From an uncultured Hyphomonadaceae bacterium (GTDB lineage: Bacteria; Pseudomonadota; Alphaproteobacteria; Caulobacterales; Hyphomonadaceae), in assembly GCA_938049795.1 (NCBI GenBank), contig CALLCD010000045.1:1-14073 (forward strand): a DNA stretch of 14,073 nucleotides, given 5' to 3'. The position numbers and the translations under genes were made by a program. The notes under the pieces are model-generated. The model did not search any database, was not told where the DNA came from, and was given only the letters and a program-made list of their open reading frames with translations. Below are positions 1 to 7,106 of this stretch, piece after piece; the stretch's first letter is position 1; each line of letters begins with the position of its first letter.

Positions 1-109
1 CCCGTCGCCCCGATGCGACAACCGCTCGCCCCTCCGCCAGCAAACCGCGCACAAGCGTACCGCCGAGAAACCCCGTCGCGCCCGTCACAAAAACCGCGTC
101 ACCGCTCAT
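1..109 (-). CDS. NAD(P)-dependent epimerase/dehydratase family protein, N-terminal fragment
   Basis: Only the first 36 codons lie in the window; the gene runs off the left edge. The peptide starts MSGDAVFVTGATGFLGGTLV, with the TGATGFLGG dinucleotide-binding loop directly after the first beta strand. This is the classic N-terminus of extended short-chain dehydrogenases (NAD-dependent epimerase/dehydratase or 3-beta-hydroxysteroid dehydrogenase type). Its ATG overlaps the stop of the upstream ketoacyl synthase gene as ATGA, so the two are almost certainly one operon and translationally coupled. A reductase acting on the beta-keto product of that synthase would fit, as OleD does in the olefin pathway, but the substrate cannot be read from this fragment. 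The catalytic YxxxK lies outside the window. Confidence 0.85.
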   Translation of the reverse strand, partial: MSGDAVFVTGATGFLGGTLVRGLLAEGRAVVASGRR

Positions 110-1107
110 CCCACAAGCGTCATGCCAGCCACCGAAACCCCGGCCGACGTGCCAATCATCAGCACTTTACTCCCCACGCCAATCCGCCCCGCTTTACGTG
201 CCGTATCGAGCGTGATCGGCAAAGACGCCGCGATTAAATTCCCCGTCTCACGTACCGTGTTGACCACACGGTCGGCGGCAAACCCGCATCGGCGGATCAT
301 ATGTTCAAGCGCTAACGGGCTCGCCTGATGCGGCACAACCAAATCAATATCCTCGACCCGCCAGCCTGATCGGGCGAGCAGCCAGTCGACAAAATCGGGC
401 AGACGTTTCCGGCTGAGCTTGAACAATTTGTGCCCGTCCATACGGAAGACGGAATGCCGCGAAAATTCCGCCGGTTCATCCGCAAAATCAAACCGCGTCC
501 CGCCCGCGCCAAGTTGGCAATACTCATATCCCTCCGGCCATGTCTCCATCGCAAAATCGACCAGAGCCAACCCGTCCGGTGCCTCGGACCCGCCAAGCAC
601 AATTGCGCCCGCGCCATCCCCAAACAGTCCCGCCGTCGCCGGATCATCTGCCCAGGGCAGCCCGCGCGAGGCAATCTCGGAGCTGACCACAAGCACGCGC
701 TGCGCCCGCCCTGTCTTGATGTGCATATCCGCCAGATCCATCGCAACCAGCGCGCTCAGGCATGTCGCGTTCACATCAAAGGCCGCAACGCATGTGTCCT
801 GAATGCCGAGCAATCCCTTGATCAGCGGAGCCGTTGCAGGAATGGGCTGGCGTCCGACCGCAGCACCAAACAGAATGAGGTCGAGATCTTCGGGCGCCAA
901 TTGCGCATCATCAAGCGCATCGACCGCGGCTTTCAGTGCCATCTTCTCCTGCGTCTCAGCCTCCCCACACGCGATATTGCGGACGGCCACACCACACGTA
1001 TCGGCAAGCCAGCCATCAGGCTTCCCATTTGCGCCGTCCCAATCAGACGAGGCCAATATCGCTTTCGGCAAGCTGACACCTGTTCCCAATATTCTGCTTG
1101 TGCGCAC
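106..1107 (-). CDS. 3-oxoacyl-ACP synthase III (KAS III/FabH-like) family protein
   Basis: Thiolase-fold condensing enzyme of 333 residues, close to the FabH length. The KAS III triad is complete: Cys116 in FDVNATCLSALVAMDLA, His260 in VVPHQAS and Asn290 in ETGNLIAASLP; the FGDGAGA turn is also present. Such enzymes join an acyl-CoA or acyl-ACP to a second acyl chain in the cytoplasm. The longest ORF begins at a TTG (1134), but AGGAGG lies 6 nt before a GTG at 1107, so that GTG is the chosen start. The stop overlaps the next gene, an NAD(P)-binding dehydratase/epimerase, as ATGA. No other fatty-acid synthesis genes are visible, and a KAS III plus SDR pair is more typical of secondary long-chain or olefin-type (OleA/OleD) lipid chemistry than of primary FabH. 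Family assignment is firm; pathway and substrate are inference. Confidence 0.9.
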   Translation of the reverse strand: MRTSRILGTGVSLPKAILASSDWDGANGKPDGWLADTCGVAVRNIACGEAETQEKMALKAAVDALDDAQLAPEDLDLILFGAAVGRQPIPATAPLIKGLLGIQDTCVAAFDVNATCLSALVAMDLADMHIKTGRAQRVLVVSSEIASRGLPWADDPATAGLFGDGAGAIVLGGSEAPDGLALVDFAMETWPEGYEYCQLGAGGTRFDFADEPAEFSRHSVFRMDGHKLFKLSRKRLPDFVDWLLARSGWRVEDIDLVVPHQASPLALEHMIRRCGFAADRVVNTVRETGNLIAASLPITLDTARKAGRIGVGSKVLMIGTSAGVSVAGMTLVG

Positions 1108-1113
1108 ACCAAT

Positions 1114-1127
1114 CCTCCTCACGTGAG
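1114..1127 (-). promoter_or_regulatory. Shine-Dalgarno overlapping a perfect palindrome before the KAS III gene
   Basis: On the minus strand the sequence CTCACGTGAG is a perfect 10-bp palindrome (1118-1127). Its last bases run into the AGGAGG ribosome-binding site (1114-1119) that sets the GTG start at 1107. The palindrome could be an operator half or simply chance; the RBS itself is convincing. Confidence 0.5.
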
Positions 1128-1288
1128 CGATCAATCACATTAGGGTGTTTTGCAGCTTTTGTATAGCCGCGCTCTGATTTTACCCCGCAAATATGCCCGC
1201 CTTATTGTTTCCCCAAACCTCCGCAATCGCCGCCCATTCCTGCCCCATTAGCGAAATAGTCTGAACAGGAAACAAGAGGAGAAAACTC

Positions 1289-1888
1289 ATGGGAGCCAAA
1301 CGAAACAGCCTACTTAGCCTTGCCGCACTCGGACTCTTTGTTGCCACCGGATGCCTCGCCGCGAGCGCGCAAACCGGCCCGGACACGCCACAAATCCAAA
1401 CATTGTCTACCGCCAACCTGTCCGAGCGAAGCGCTGAATCGGCCTATTTCTCCAAAACACTCTCCTTGGCGCTCGAACAAAGGCCAACGCGGCTCATCTC
1501 GACCGATGATTTTGTGATCATGGGATTGGAGGAGGACACGATCATCCTCGATACACGCAGCGCCGAAGCCTACGCAAAGTCCCATATTGCAGGCGCGATC
1601 AACCTACCGCTGACCGAGATGACAGAACTGAGCCTCGCCCTGACCCTGCCGTCGCGCACTGTGCCCATCCTCATCTATTCACACGAGAATATCGGCGTAA
1701 ACACTGGCCCGATCCGGCATGACAGTTCAGATCTGTCGCTGAATCTGATGAGCTTTCTGGCGCTAAGCCAATATGGCTATACCAATGTCTATGAACTGGG
1801 CGAACGGATCGAGCGCACCGATACCAGGCTTGACTGGACCACACTGCAGCCTGAGCAGGCTTCACTGGAGATTTCAGCCCCGTCATGA
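1289..1888 (+). CDS. Secreted rhodanese-like domain protein lacking the catalytic cysteine
   Basis: 199 residues. Residues 1-28 form a Sec signal peptide: basic MGAKR, a hydrophobic run, then AASA before Q28, a signal peptidase I site. The ATGC at 19-22 is only a poor lipobox. Residues about 72-180 are a rhodanese fold, recognised by ILDTRSAEAYAKSHIAGAIN followed by LPLTEM. In active rhodaneses the next strand ends in a cysteine that opens the CxxxxR loop. Here that strand reads ILIYSHENIG with Ser131 in the cysteine position, and the protein has no cysteine beyond the signal peptide. Sulfur transfer is therefore unlikely; a periplasmic binding or scaffold role is more plausible. The start is supported by GAGGAG 7 nt upstream (1276-1281). 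A terminator follows directly, so it is probably transcribed alone. Confidence 0.8.
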   Translation: MGAKRNSLLSLAALGLFVATGCLAASAQTGPDTPQIQTLSTANLSERSAESAYFSKTLSLALEQRPTRLISTDDFVIMGLEEDTIILDTRSAEAYAKSHIAGAINLPLTEMTELSLALTLPSRTVPILIYSHENIGVNTGPIRHDSSDLSLNLMSFLALSQYGYTNVYELGERIERTDTRLDWTTLQPEQASLEISAPS

Positions 1889-1903
1889 TTGATCAGTAAA
1901 TCT

Positions 1904-1940
1904 AAAGGGCGCGTGATGCCCCTTGTATTGCGCGCCTTTT
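1904..1940 (+). terminator. Rho-independent terminator after the rhodanese-like gene
   Basis: AAAGGGCGCG (1904-1913) pairs with CGCGCCTTTT (1931-1940), giving a 10-bp stem with one G-U pair and a 17-nt loop. The T tract is part of the right arm. It lies 16 nt after the stop codon and separates this gene from fpr. Confidence 0.7.
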
Positions 1941-1984
1941 ACAGACAAATGCGAGCGTGACGAACAAGAATAAGGCGCGCCCTC

Positions 1985-2794
1985 ATGACTGAACAATCCG
2001 CTCCAGTTAAAAAAGTGAACCCGAACGCCCCGACCTTGCAAAAAGTGCTCGCGGTGAAACACTATACCGACCGGCTCTTTTCGTTCCGCCTCGCGCGCCC
2101 GCCCAGCTTCCGCTTCCGCACGGGCGAATTTGTTATGATTGGCCTCTATAAGGACGACGGACGGCCCCTTTTGCGTGCCTATTCCATTGCCAGCCCGTCC
2201 TGGGACGAAGAGTTGGAGTTCTATTCGATCAAAGTGCCGGATGGCCCGCTGACCTCGCGACTGCAAAACATTCAGGTTGGTGACGAGGTTCTGCTCGGCA
2301 AAAAGCCAACGGGGACGCTGGTGCTCGATGCGCTAGTCGGCGGCAAGCGGCTCTATATGTTCTCCACTGGCACCGGCTTTGCGCCCTTTGCCAGCCTTGT
2401 GCGCGATCCAGACACATATGCCCGCTTTGACGAGGTCATCGTCACCCATACCTGCCGCGATGTGGCCGAGCTTGATTACTCCAAGGAAATCGTGGACGCG
2501 GCCAAAAATGACCCGCTGGTCGGAGAAGAAGCCTCAAAACAGCTCCGGCTGTTCACTTCCTGCACCCGCGAAGCCTATGAGCAGGCTGGCCGAATCACCA
2601 CGCTCATCGACACCGGCGAACTGTTCGAAAAGCTCGGCGTGCCGAAACTCGATCCCGAAACCGATCGCGGCATGATTTGCGGCTCGATGGAGATGATCAA
2701 CGACACCAAACAGCGCTTGCTTGACGCTGGCCTCGTCGAAGGCTCCAACGCGTCACCAGCACAGTTTGTGATCGAAAAGGCGTTCGCGGGCTAA
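1985..2794 (+). CDS. fpr: Ferredoxin/flavodoxin-NADP+ reductase
   Basis: FAD enzyme of 269 residues that passes electrons between NADPH and ferredoxin or flavodoxin in the cytoplasm. The FAD-binding motif RAYSIAS is at 64-70, preceded by the FRTGEFVMIGL strand. The NADP pyrophosphate loop GTGFAPF is at 129-135, the THTCR segment at about 154-158, and CGSMEM at 232-237. The C-terminus EKAFAG matches bacterial-type Fpr proteins of alphaproteobacteria, which end AF(V/A)G, rather than the plastid type ending in Tyr. Length is normal. The ribosome-binding site is weak (AAGG about 9 nt before ATG). It stands alone, after a terminator and 22 bp from a convergent gene. Family identity is very secure; in related bacteria Fpr supports oxidative-stress defence and Fe-S or radical enzymes, which is not visible here. 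Confidence 0.95.
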   Translation: MTEQSAPVKKVNPNAPTLQKVLAVKHYTDRLFSFRLARPPSFRFRTGEFVMIGLYKDDGRPLLRAYSIASPSWDEELEFYSIKVPDGPLTSRLQNIQVGDEVLLGKKPTGTLVLDALVGGKRLYMFSTGTGFAPFASLVRDPDTYARFDEVIVTHTCRDVAELDYSKEIVDAAKNDPLVGEEASKQLRLFTSCTREAYEQAGRITTLIDTGELFEKLGVPKLDPETDRGMICGSMEMINDTKQRLLDAGLVEGSNASPAQFVIEKAFAG

Positions 2795-2816
2795 ATCAGC
2801 GTTCTACCGTCAGATA

Positions 2817-3194
2817 TCAGCCAAACTCACCCGATACGGACAGTTTGTGCGCCACGCGTGCGGCCGCTTCTATCGCGGGGCCAATCTCGTCCTTGATGGC
2901 GGCAATGGCCGTACCTGCCTGCACCGGCGACACGCGCGCCTCAGACCGGCCAAGCGTTTCAGCCGCACCACAAGCGCCGGCCAGCCGTTTCGCCCCGACA
3001 GAGAGCGCCGTCCCCTTGAGCGAGTGCGCCGCATCGGCCCATTCCCCTTGCGGCAGAGCAGGATCAAGTATACGCACCCACATTTCGGTCTGCTGGCGGA
3101 AGATATCCACAATCTCCACCCCGAGCGCTGCATCGCCCCCTGTCATTGCAGACAGATGCGCCACATCCAGCACGGGTTCCAGGTTATCAGCCAT
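2817..3194 (-). CDS. Hpt-domain histidine phosphotransfer protein
   Basis: 125-residue stand-alone Hpt four-helix protein. The phosphorylatable histidine is His57 in AAHSLKGTALSVGA, a near-consensus HxLKGxA motif, preceded by LDVAHLSAMTGGD and followed by an LxxxCGAAE helix. Such proteins relay phosphate between a hybrid histidine kinase receiver and a response regulator in the cytoplasm. No kinase or regulator gene lies within the window, so its partners are unknown. The ATG at 3194 is supported by GGGAGAAG 6 nt upstream. It is convergent with fpr and diverges from the 3329-5317 unit across about 130 bp. Confidence 0.9.
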   Translation of the reverse strand: MADNLEPVLDVAHLSAMTGGDAALGVEIVDIFRQQTEMWVRILDPALPQGEWADAAHSLKGTALSVGAKRLAGACGAAETLGRSEARVSPVQAGTAIAAIKDEIGPAIEAAARVAHKLSVSGEFG

Positions 3195-3271
3195 TCATCT
3201 CTTCTCCCTAACTCACCTCTCCTTCAGAACAGCCCGTTCATTTACACTTCGTTAATGGGCGATGAATGACA

Positions 3272-3300
3272 TTGCCGCACACTGGGATTTACGGTATAAA
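3272..3300 (+). promoter_or_regulatory. Sigma-70-type promoter for the 56-residue peptide and coiled-coil gene
   Basis: TTGCCG (3272-3277) and TATAAA (3295-3300) are separated by exactly 17 bp, and the next start codon is at 3329 with a good RBS. The predicted transcript start is near 3307. Confidence 0.65.
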
Positions 3301-3328
3301 AGGATGGCGGTTTGTTAGGGAGAAAAGT

Positions 3329-3499
3329 ATGTTTGGATGGCTCATTGAGATACGGAACTTCTTCCTCGCGCTTACGCTTGCCTGGGTCGGGGTCAGCCTC
3401 ACGGAGAAATCCCCTGATGCATCAGAACACACCGTCAAATTTAAACCGACCGCTGAAGCTGCGGCAAATCGTGAATGCCCCTCTTCGCGGCCGCACTGA
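3329..3499 (+). CDS. Small single-pass membrane protein, unrecognised
   Basis: 56 residues starting MFGWLIEIRNFFLALTLAWV. Residues about 9-25 form one hydrophobic helix with polar residues at its N-terminal end, and residues 26-56 are hydrophilic. Start support is good: AGGGAG (3317-3322) 6 nt before the ATG, and a clear promoter 30 bp upstream. A longer in-frame start at 3266 lies upstream of that promoter and has no RBS. It is followed after 54 nt by the large coiled-coil membrane gene with no terminator between, so the two are probably co-transcribed. I do not recognise a family. The promoter plus RBS argue it is translated, but the sequence could also be a leader peptide. Confidence 0.5.
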   Translation: MFGWLIEIRNFFLALTLAWVGVSLTEKSPDASEHTVKFKPTAEAAANRECPSSRPH

Positions 3500-3553
3500 A
3501 ACAACTGCACTTCACACTCAGCCGACCTGTCTTTTCTGTGCTAGGAATGCAGC

Positions 3554-5317
3554 ATGACTGATGATCAAACCTCCGCTGCTCCGCTGGAAAAACCATCATT
3601 GACGGCTCCGACAATGGTCCAGTCTTCCGCGCCTACCCCAAAAGGCCACTGGCTTTTCTGGACCTGCATATGCCTTGCCCTGATCTGGTGGGCCGCCGCC
3701 GGAACATTGGTGACACTGCAAGCAGAACCCCTCGGCTTGTCCAACCTGCCTGCGGCTTTGATGATCTGCATCGGTCTGCTCATTCTTATCCCGGGTTTCG
3801 TGCTTGTATTGGCGGGAATCATCGGTCGTCAGAGCATCCGCTCACGCGCCGCCAATGCATTGATCATGCAAGCGGCCAGTCAACTCCTGACACCGGCCCG
3901 CTCTGCCACCGCCGAGATCAACACGCTCGCAGACGCCACCCGCGAGAGCACCCGCAGCATCGACATCACAACCGGCGATGCACTGGCCTCCATGAAAGCG
4001 ATGCACGAAGCGCTTTCGGCCGAACGTCTGCGTGCCGAATCAGTCAGCTATGCTATGGCCGACAATGCCCGCGAGCTGACAACCCGGCTCGCTGACGAAC
4101 GCAAAGGCCTCGAAACACTCACCCGGGCAATGGAAGCGCAGGCGGACATGATGCGTGACGTCATTCCCAAACAATCCGCCGCAATGGTGGCTGCTGCCAA
4201 AGCCGCAGGCGAAGAAGTTCGCGCCGCAGACGAAGCCCTCGAAGCGCGGTTGAACCATCTCAAACAGGCGGGCAGCACCCTCGCCGTGCGACTAACCGAT
4301 CTCGACGCGATTGCCCGAGACGCCGCCACGCGCACTGACGGGCTCGTCAAATCAATTGCCGATATCGAGGACAAACTCAGCCGCTCCGACAAAACCGTCG
4401 AGAACGCCAAACAATCGAGCGCAATGGCCGTAGAAGCGGCAAGTTCGGTCGGCCAGGCTTTGCAAGACGCAGTCTCTTCAGCACTGGATGGGGCGCGCGA
4501 GGCAAATGAGGAGATAGACCGGATCAGCCGCAAGCTTCACGAAGACACGGCCCGGGCCATCACCGAGCTTCGTATCGCCGGCATTGACGCGACAAACGGG
4601 CACGCCGCACCTTTGCCAAAACGCCACCGGCCAAACGACATTCACATGCCATTGCATCAAGAACCGTCCCAAGAAGACGCATCGGCTCACGGCATCAATG
4701 GCAGCGCTCCAGCCCATAATGGTGCGATCTCGGCGGACACGCCATCAACATTCCCAAGCGACAGCCCGGCCCTCTCCGTGCCGCCACGCACGGCCCCAAC
4801 AGCGACCGATTCTGATCTGTTCGATGGCAATCCTGCCGAGCAAACCAACGCGCCGCCCCATATCCATGTCGATCCAACCCACAGGCAAGAACAGGCAACG
4901 GGCTGGAGCGACATTATCTCCGATCTCGACAGTGAGGCGCACCAGGGAAGCATCACGAATCTCGACGAAATGGACCGTCAGGCCATCGCCATCAGCCTTA
5001 TGGATCGGCTCCAGACATCCGGCATCGCGCTCCCGACAATTTTCCGCCCGCGCGACAAAAAGAAAATTGCCGCCGCATCCCGCAAATCGGCCAAAGCGCG
5101 CCGCGTTGCCACCCGCAATCTGAGCGGCGCTGAAGTCGATCGGGTGTATAACCGCATCCGCAAGGACCAGGAATTAAATGCAATGGCACACGCCTTTGTA
5201 GATTTTGAACAAGACGAAGCCCTCAAAGCCCTCGCCGAGACAAGCGGCACCGCTAGACCCGCATCCCCTCGTCTGGCCGCCTTCCTGCTCACCGATGCAG
5301 CCTTAACCGCGGACTAA
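3554..5317 (+). CDS. Two-helix membrane protein with long coiled coil, function unknown
   Basis: 587 residues. A cytoplasmic-type N-tail (1-30) is followed by two hydrophobic helices at about 32-55 and 65-91, then RQSIRSR, so both ends should face the cytoplasm. Residues about 105-345 are Ala/Glu/Arg-rich with heptad-like spacing and few prolines, predicting a long coiled coil. Residues about 350-455 are a Pro/His/Ser-rich disordered linker. Residues about 455-587 form a compact conserved-looking end (MDRQAIAISLMDRL, basic RDKKKIAAASRKSAKARR, then VYNRIRKDQELNAMAHAFVD) finishing in RLAAFLLTDAAL. The layout resembles bacterial polar or cell-envelope organisers with N-terminal membrane anchors, such as TipN in Caulobacter, but I see no homology and the likeness is architectural only. 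Start: ATG with AGGAA 6 nt upstream. Likely the second gene of the unit starting at 3329. Confidence 0.75.
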   Translation: MTDDQTSAAPLEKPSLTAPTMVQSSAPTPKGHWLFWTCICLALIWWAAAGTLVTLQAEPLGLSNLPAALMICIGLLILIPGFVLVLAGIIGRQSIRSRAANALIMQAASQLLTPARSATAEINTLADATRESTRSIDITTGDALASMKAMHEALSAERLRAESVSYAMADNARELTTRLADERKGLETLTRAMEAQADMMRDVIPKQSAAMVAAAKAAGEEVRAADEALEARLNHLKQAGSTLAVRLTDLDAIARDAATRTDGLVKSIADIEDKLSRSDKTVENAKQSSAMAVEAASSVGQALQDAVSSALDGAREANEEIDRISRKLHEDTARAITELRIAGIDATNGHAAPLPKRHRPNDIHMPLHQEPSQEDASAHGINGSAPAHNGAISADTPSTFPSDSPALSVPPRTAPTATDSDLFDGNPAEQTNAPPHIHVDPTHRQEQATGWSDIISDLDSEAHQGSITNLDEMDRQAIAISLMDRLQTSGIALPTIFRPRDKKKIAAASRKSAKARRVATRNLSGAEVDRVYNRIRKDQELNAMAHAFVDFEQDEALKALAETSGTARPASPRLAAFLLTDAALTAD

Positions 5318-5333
5318 TAAAACTGTCCGGCCC

Positions 5334-5353
5334 AAGGGGGGCTAAGGGGGGTT
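5334..5353. repeat. Two tandem 10-bp units with G6 runs between convergent genes
   Basis: AAGGGGGGCT is followed immediately by AAGGGGGGTT, filling the 34-bp gap between the coiled-coil gene and the minus-strand gene and running into the latter's TAA stop. There is no hairpin, so this is not a normal terminator. Confidence 0.6.
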
Positions 5354-6164
5354 AAGAGCGCCGCCCGAAAAACCGGAACAAGCCGAACAGGCCACCAAGC
5401 GTCGAGCCAATCCCGCCCAAGAACACAGCAAGCGGGTTAGCGGCAACGGCAAGGCTCACCGCTTTCTGGAACTGCGTCACTTCCACAGTAACTTGGCCAT
5501 TGAATGTGCGAACCGGCCGCGCATCTTCGCCGGTCAAAGCAAACAGTTCAACATACAGCGCCTGATCCCCCGCTTCGTTCGGCGTGACCCGCCAGCGCCA
5601 GATATTTGGCGTATCGGTGCCAAGGAGTTGCACCTGCGGCGATACCAGCTCAATATCGAACGCCGCCCCGACAAGCGACGCTTTCACGCGGTCAGACACC
5701 CGCGCCCGCGCCTCGACAATCTCCCCAATGCCTGGCAGTCCGCCAGTGGCCGTCTCTGCGCCCGTCGCATCAAGCGAAAACGTCACATCAAACGGCTTTC
5801 CGAAACTGGCAATCTGCGGTGTTTCATAAGCCACAGGCACCTCGCGCAAGGCATCGTCAATGCGCTGCGCCTGATCAATGACCGGCAGAGCCGACGGAGC
5901 GGGCGCAGATGATCCGGTCAGCGGCGGAGCGCTCATCGGCATGGCATTGGGCCCAAAGATCGGTTCATCCGATGCCGCAGACTGCTCCGGTGTTGGTGGC
6001 GGTGGTGGTGGTGGTGGTGGAGGAGGCGGAGGCGGAGCGGGCGCTTCAATCGGCGGCGACACGGGCGGAGCACCTTCGAGCGGCTCGCCAAACATCTGCC
6101 AACCGCCAAACCCGGCCGCACCCAGCCCCACAATTAGGAGCAATCCAAAAAACAACCGGGCCAT
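5352..6164 (-). CDS. Membrane-anchored protein with polyproline linker, function unknown
   Basis: 270 residues. Residues 3-22 form a hydrophobic anchor (LFFGLLLIVGLGAAGF). Residues about 28-60 are proline-rich, with 14 consecutive prolines at 44-57. Residues about 95-230 look like a beta-rich domain with alternating hydrophobics and a W-x-W core (NIWRWRVTPNEAGDQALYV), ending in GQVTVEVTQF. Residues about 233-262 are again hydrophobic and glycine-rich, followed by a basic tail FRFFGRRS. The middle therefore probably sits in the periplasm between two membrane segments. I do not recognise the family. The start is strong: GGAGG (6171-6175) 6 nt before ATG, and a promoter 21 bp further up. It is transcribed in the same direction as rlmB but from its own promoter, and it is convergent with the coiled-coil gene. 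Confidence 0.75.
   Translation of the reverse strand: MARLFFGLLLIVGLGAAGFGGWQMFGEPLEGAPPVSPPIEAPAPPPPPPPPPPPPPPTPEQSAASDEPIFGPNAMPMSAPPLTGSSAPAPSALPVIDQAQRIDDALREVPVAYETPQIASFGKPFDVTFSLDATGAETATGGLPGIGEIVEARARVSDRVKASLVGAAFDIELVSPQVQLLGTDTPNIWRWRVTPNEAGDQALYVELFALTGEDARPVRTFNGQVTVEVTQFQKAVSLAVAANPLAVFLGGIGSTLGGLFGLFRFFGRRS
5994..6035. repeat. CCN trinucleotide tract encoding 14 prolines
   Basis: A 42-bp stretch inside the membrane protein gene, with six consecutive CCA codons at its core (GGT repeats on the plus strand). It is prone to slippage in units of three, which would change linker length without breaking the frame. Confidence 0.9.
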
Positions 6165-6185
6165 CCCTCACCTCCAACACAGTCG

Positions 6186-6214
6186 ATTATCAATGTCAGA
6201 GCCTAGCAGATCAA
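6186..6214 (-). promoter_or_regulatory. Sigma-70-type promoter for the polyproline membrane gene
   Basis: On the minus strand, TTGATC (6214-6209) and GATAAT (6191-6186) are separated by exactly 17 bp. The predicted start near 6179 leaves a short leader containing the GGAGG site. Confidence 0.6.
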
Positions 6215-6248
6215 TACAAGATCAAGAAGCCCCGCCCCTGCACTCGGT

Positions 6249-7013
6249 TCAAACCTGTCTGGCTGCCACATAAAACGCAATCGCCGCCGCATTGGAAATG
6301 TTCAGGCTTTCCATGACCGGCTGCATCTCGATCCGCGCCGTCCAGACACAGGCTTTGGCAACCGCGGGCCGCAATCCTGCCCCCTCGGCGCCGAACACAA
6401 GCGCGATTTTCTCGCCCGCCGGTATCGTTGCCGCCAAGTCCGCCGCAGCGCCTCCAGCAAGCCCGATCGTCGTGTACCCCGCATCCGCCAATTGATCGAG
6501 CGCGCGGGCGATATTGACCACACGGGTTTCAGCCACCATCTCCACCGCGCCCACCGCCGCCTTGGCCACAATCCCCGTCAGCGCGGGCGAATGGCGCGTC
6601 TGGAGCACAACACCGCCAACGCCAAACGCCGCCGCAGACCGCAGCACCGCGCCTAGATTGTGCGGGTCCGACACCTGATCGAGCACCGCCACAATTTGCG
6701 GACCAGCGGCGATCAGATCATCCAGCGCCACCGCCTCAAGCGGCCGGACATGCACCGCCACCCCCTGATGCACCGCGCCCGCCGGCAGCAGCTTATCAAT
6801 ATCACGCGCTTTCATCTCTTCGGCCTGATCGAGCCCCAGCCGTTTGATCGCATTGGGCGTGCCGACCTGCCGTAAAATCTTGCGATCCGGGTTCGCCAAA
6901 GCCGCCTCAACAGCATGGACACCCCACAGCCAGAGCGGCTCCATACTGCCCACAGATCGCGGCTTGCCGCTTTTTGCGTCAAATGGACGGTTGCGCGTTT
7001 TTTTATTGGTCAC
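6249..7013 (-). CDS. rlmB: 23S rRNA 2'-O-ribose methyltransferase, RlmB/SpoU family
   Basis: SPOUT-fold methyltransferase of 254 residues with the GTG start chosen here. The N-terminal substrate-binding domain begins at WLWGVHAVEAALANP (28-42). The three SpoU motifs are intact: DPHNLGAVLRSAAAFG (116-131), VFGAEGAGLR (206-215) and MESLNISNAAAIAFY (234-248), which form the trefoil knot that binds S-adenosylmethionine. RlmB methylates the ribose of a conserved 23S guanosine (Gm2251 in E. coli); close relatives act on other rRNA or tRNA sites, so the exact target is inferred. The longest ORF (from 7097) adds 28 residues unlike the family; GTG at 7013 with GGAG 10 nt upstream gives the usual alphaproteobacterial short basic tail. 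An ATG at 6944 is the alternative. It diverges from tRNA-Tyr. Confidence 0.9.
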   Translation of the reverse strand: MTNKKTRNRPFDAKSGKPRSVGSMEPLWLWGVHAVEAALANPDRKILRQVGTPNAIKRLGLDQAEEMKARDIDKLLPAGAVHQGVAVHVRPLEAVALDDLIAAGPQIVAVLDQVSDPHNLGAVLRSAAAFGVGGVVLQTRHSPALTGIVAKAAVGAVEMVAETRVVNIARALDQLADAGYTTIGLAGGAAADLAATIPAGEKIALVFGAEGAGLRPAVAKACVWTARIEMQPVMESLNISNAAAIAFYVAARQV

Positions 7014-7015
7014 TA

Positions 7016-7057
7016 TAAGAGCGCTCCGGCTGTTGGACTGCGTTGTAAACGCTCTTA
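7016..7057 (-). promoter_or_regulatory. Overlapping inverted repeats in the rlmB leader
   Basis: TAAGAGCG (7016-7023) and CGCTCTTA (7050-7057) are perfect 8-bp arms around a 26-nt spacer. Inside is a second perfect hairpin, GCGTT-GTA-AACGC (7040-7052), which shares bases with the right arm, so the two cannot form together. The outer arm ends 2 nt from the rlmB GTG start and adjoins its GGAG. No T tract follows, so it is not a terminator. Confidence 0.35.
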
Positions 7058-7106
7058 AGACACCGGAAAGCGGCCGCGTCAAATTTTGATCCGGCAAGGC
7101 GCTCCT

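Noticed and set aside
430..1143. 237-codon plus-strand ORF opposite the KAS III gene
   Set aside because: Antisense shadow; the minus-strand reading has the full catalytic triad.
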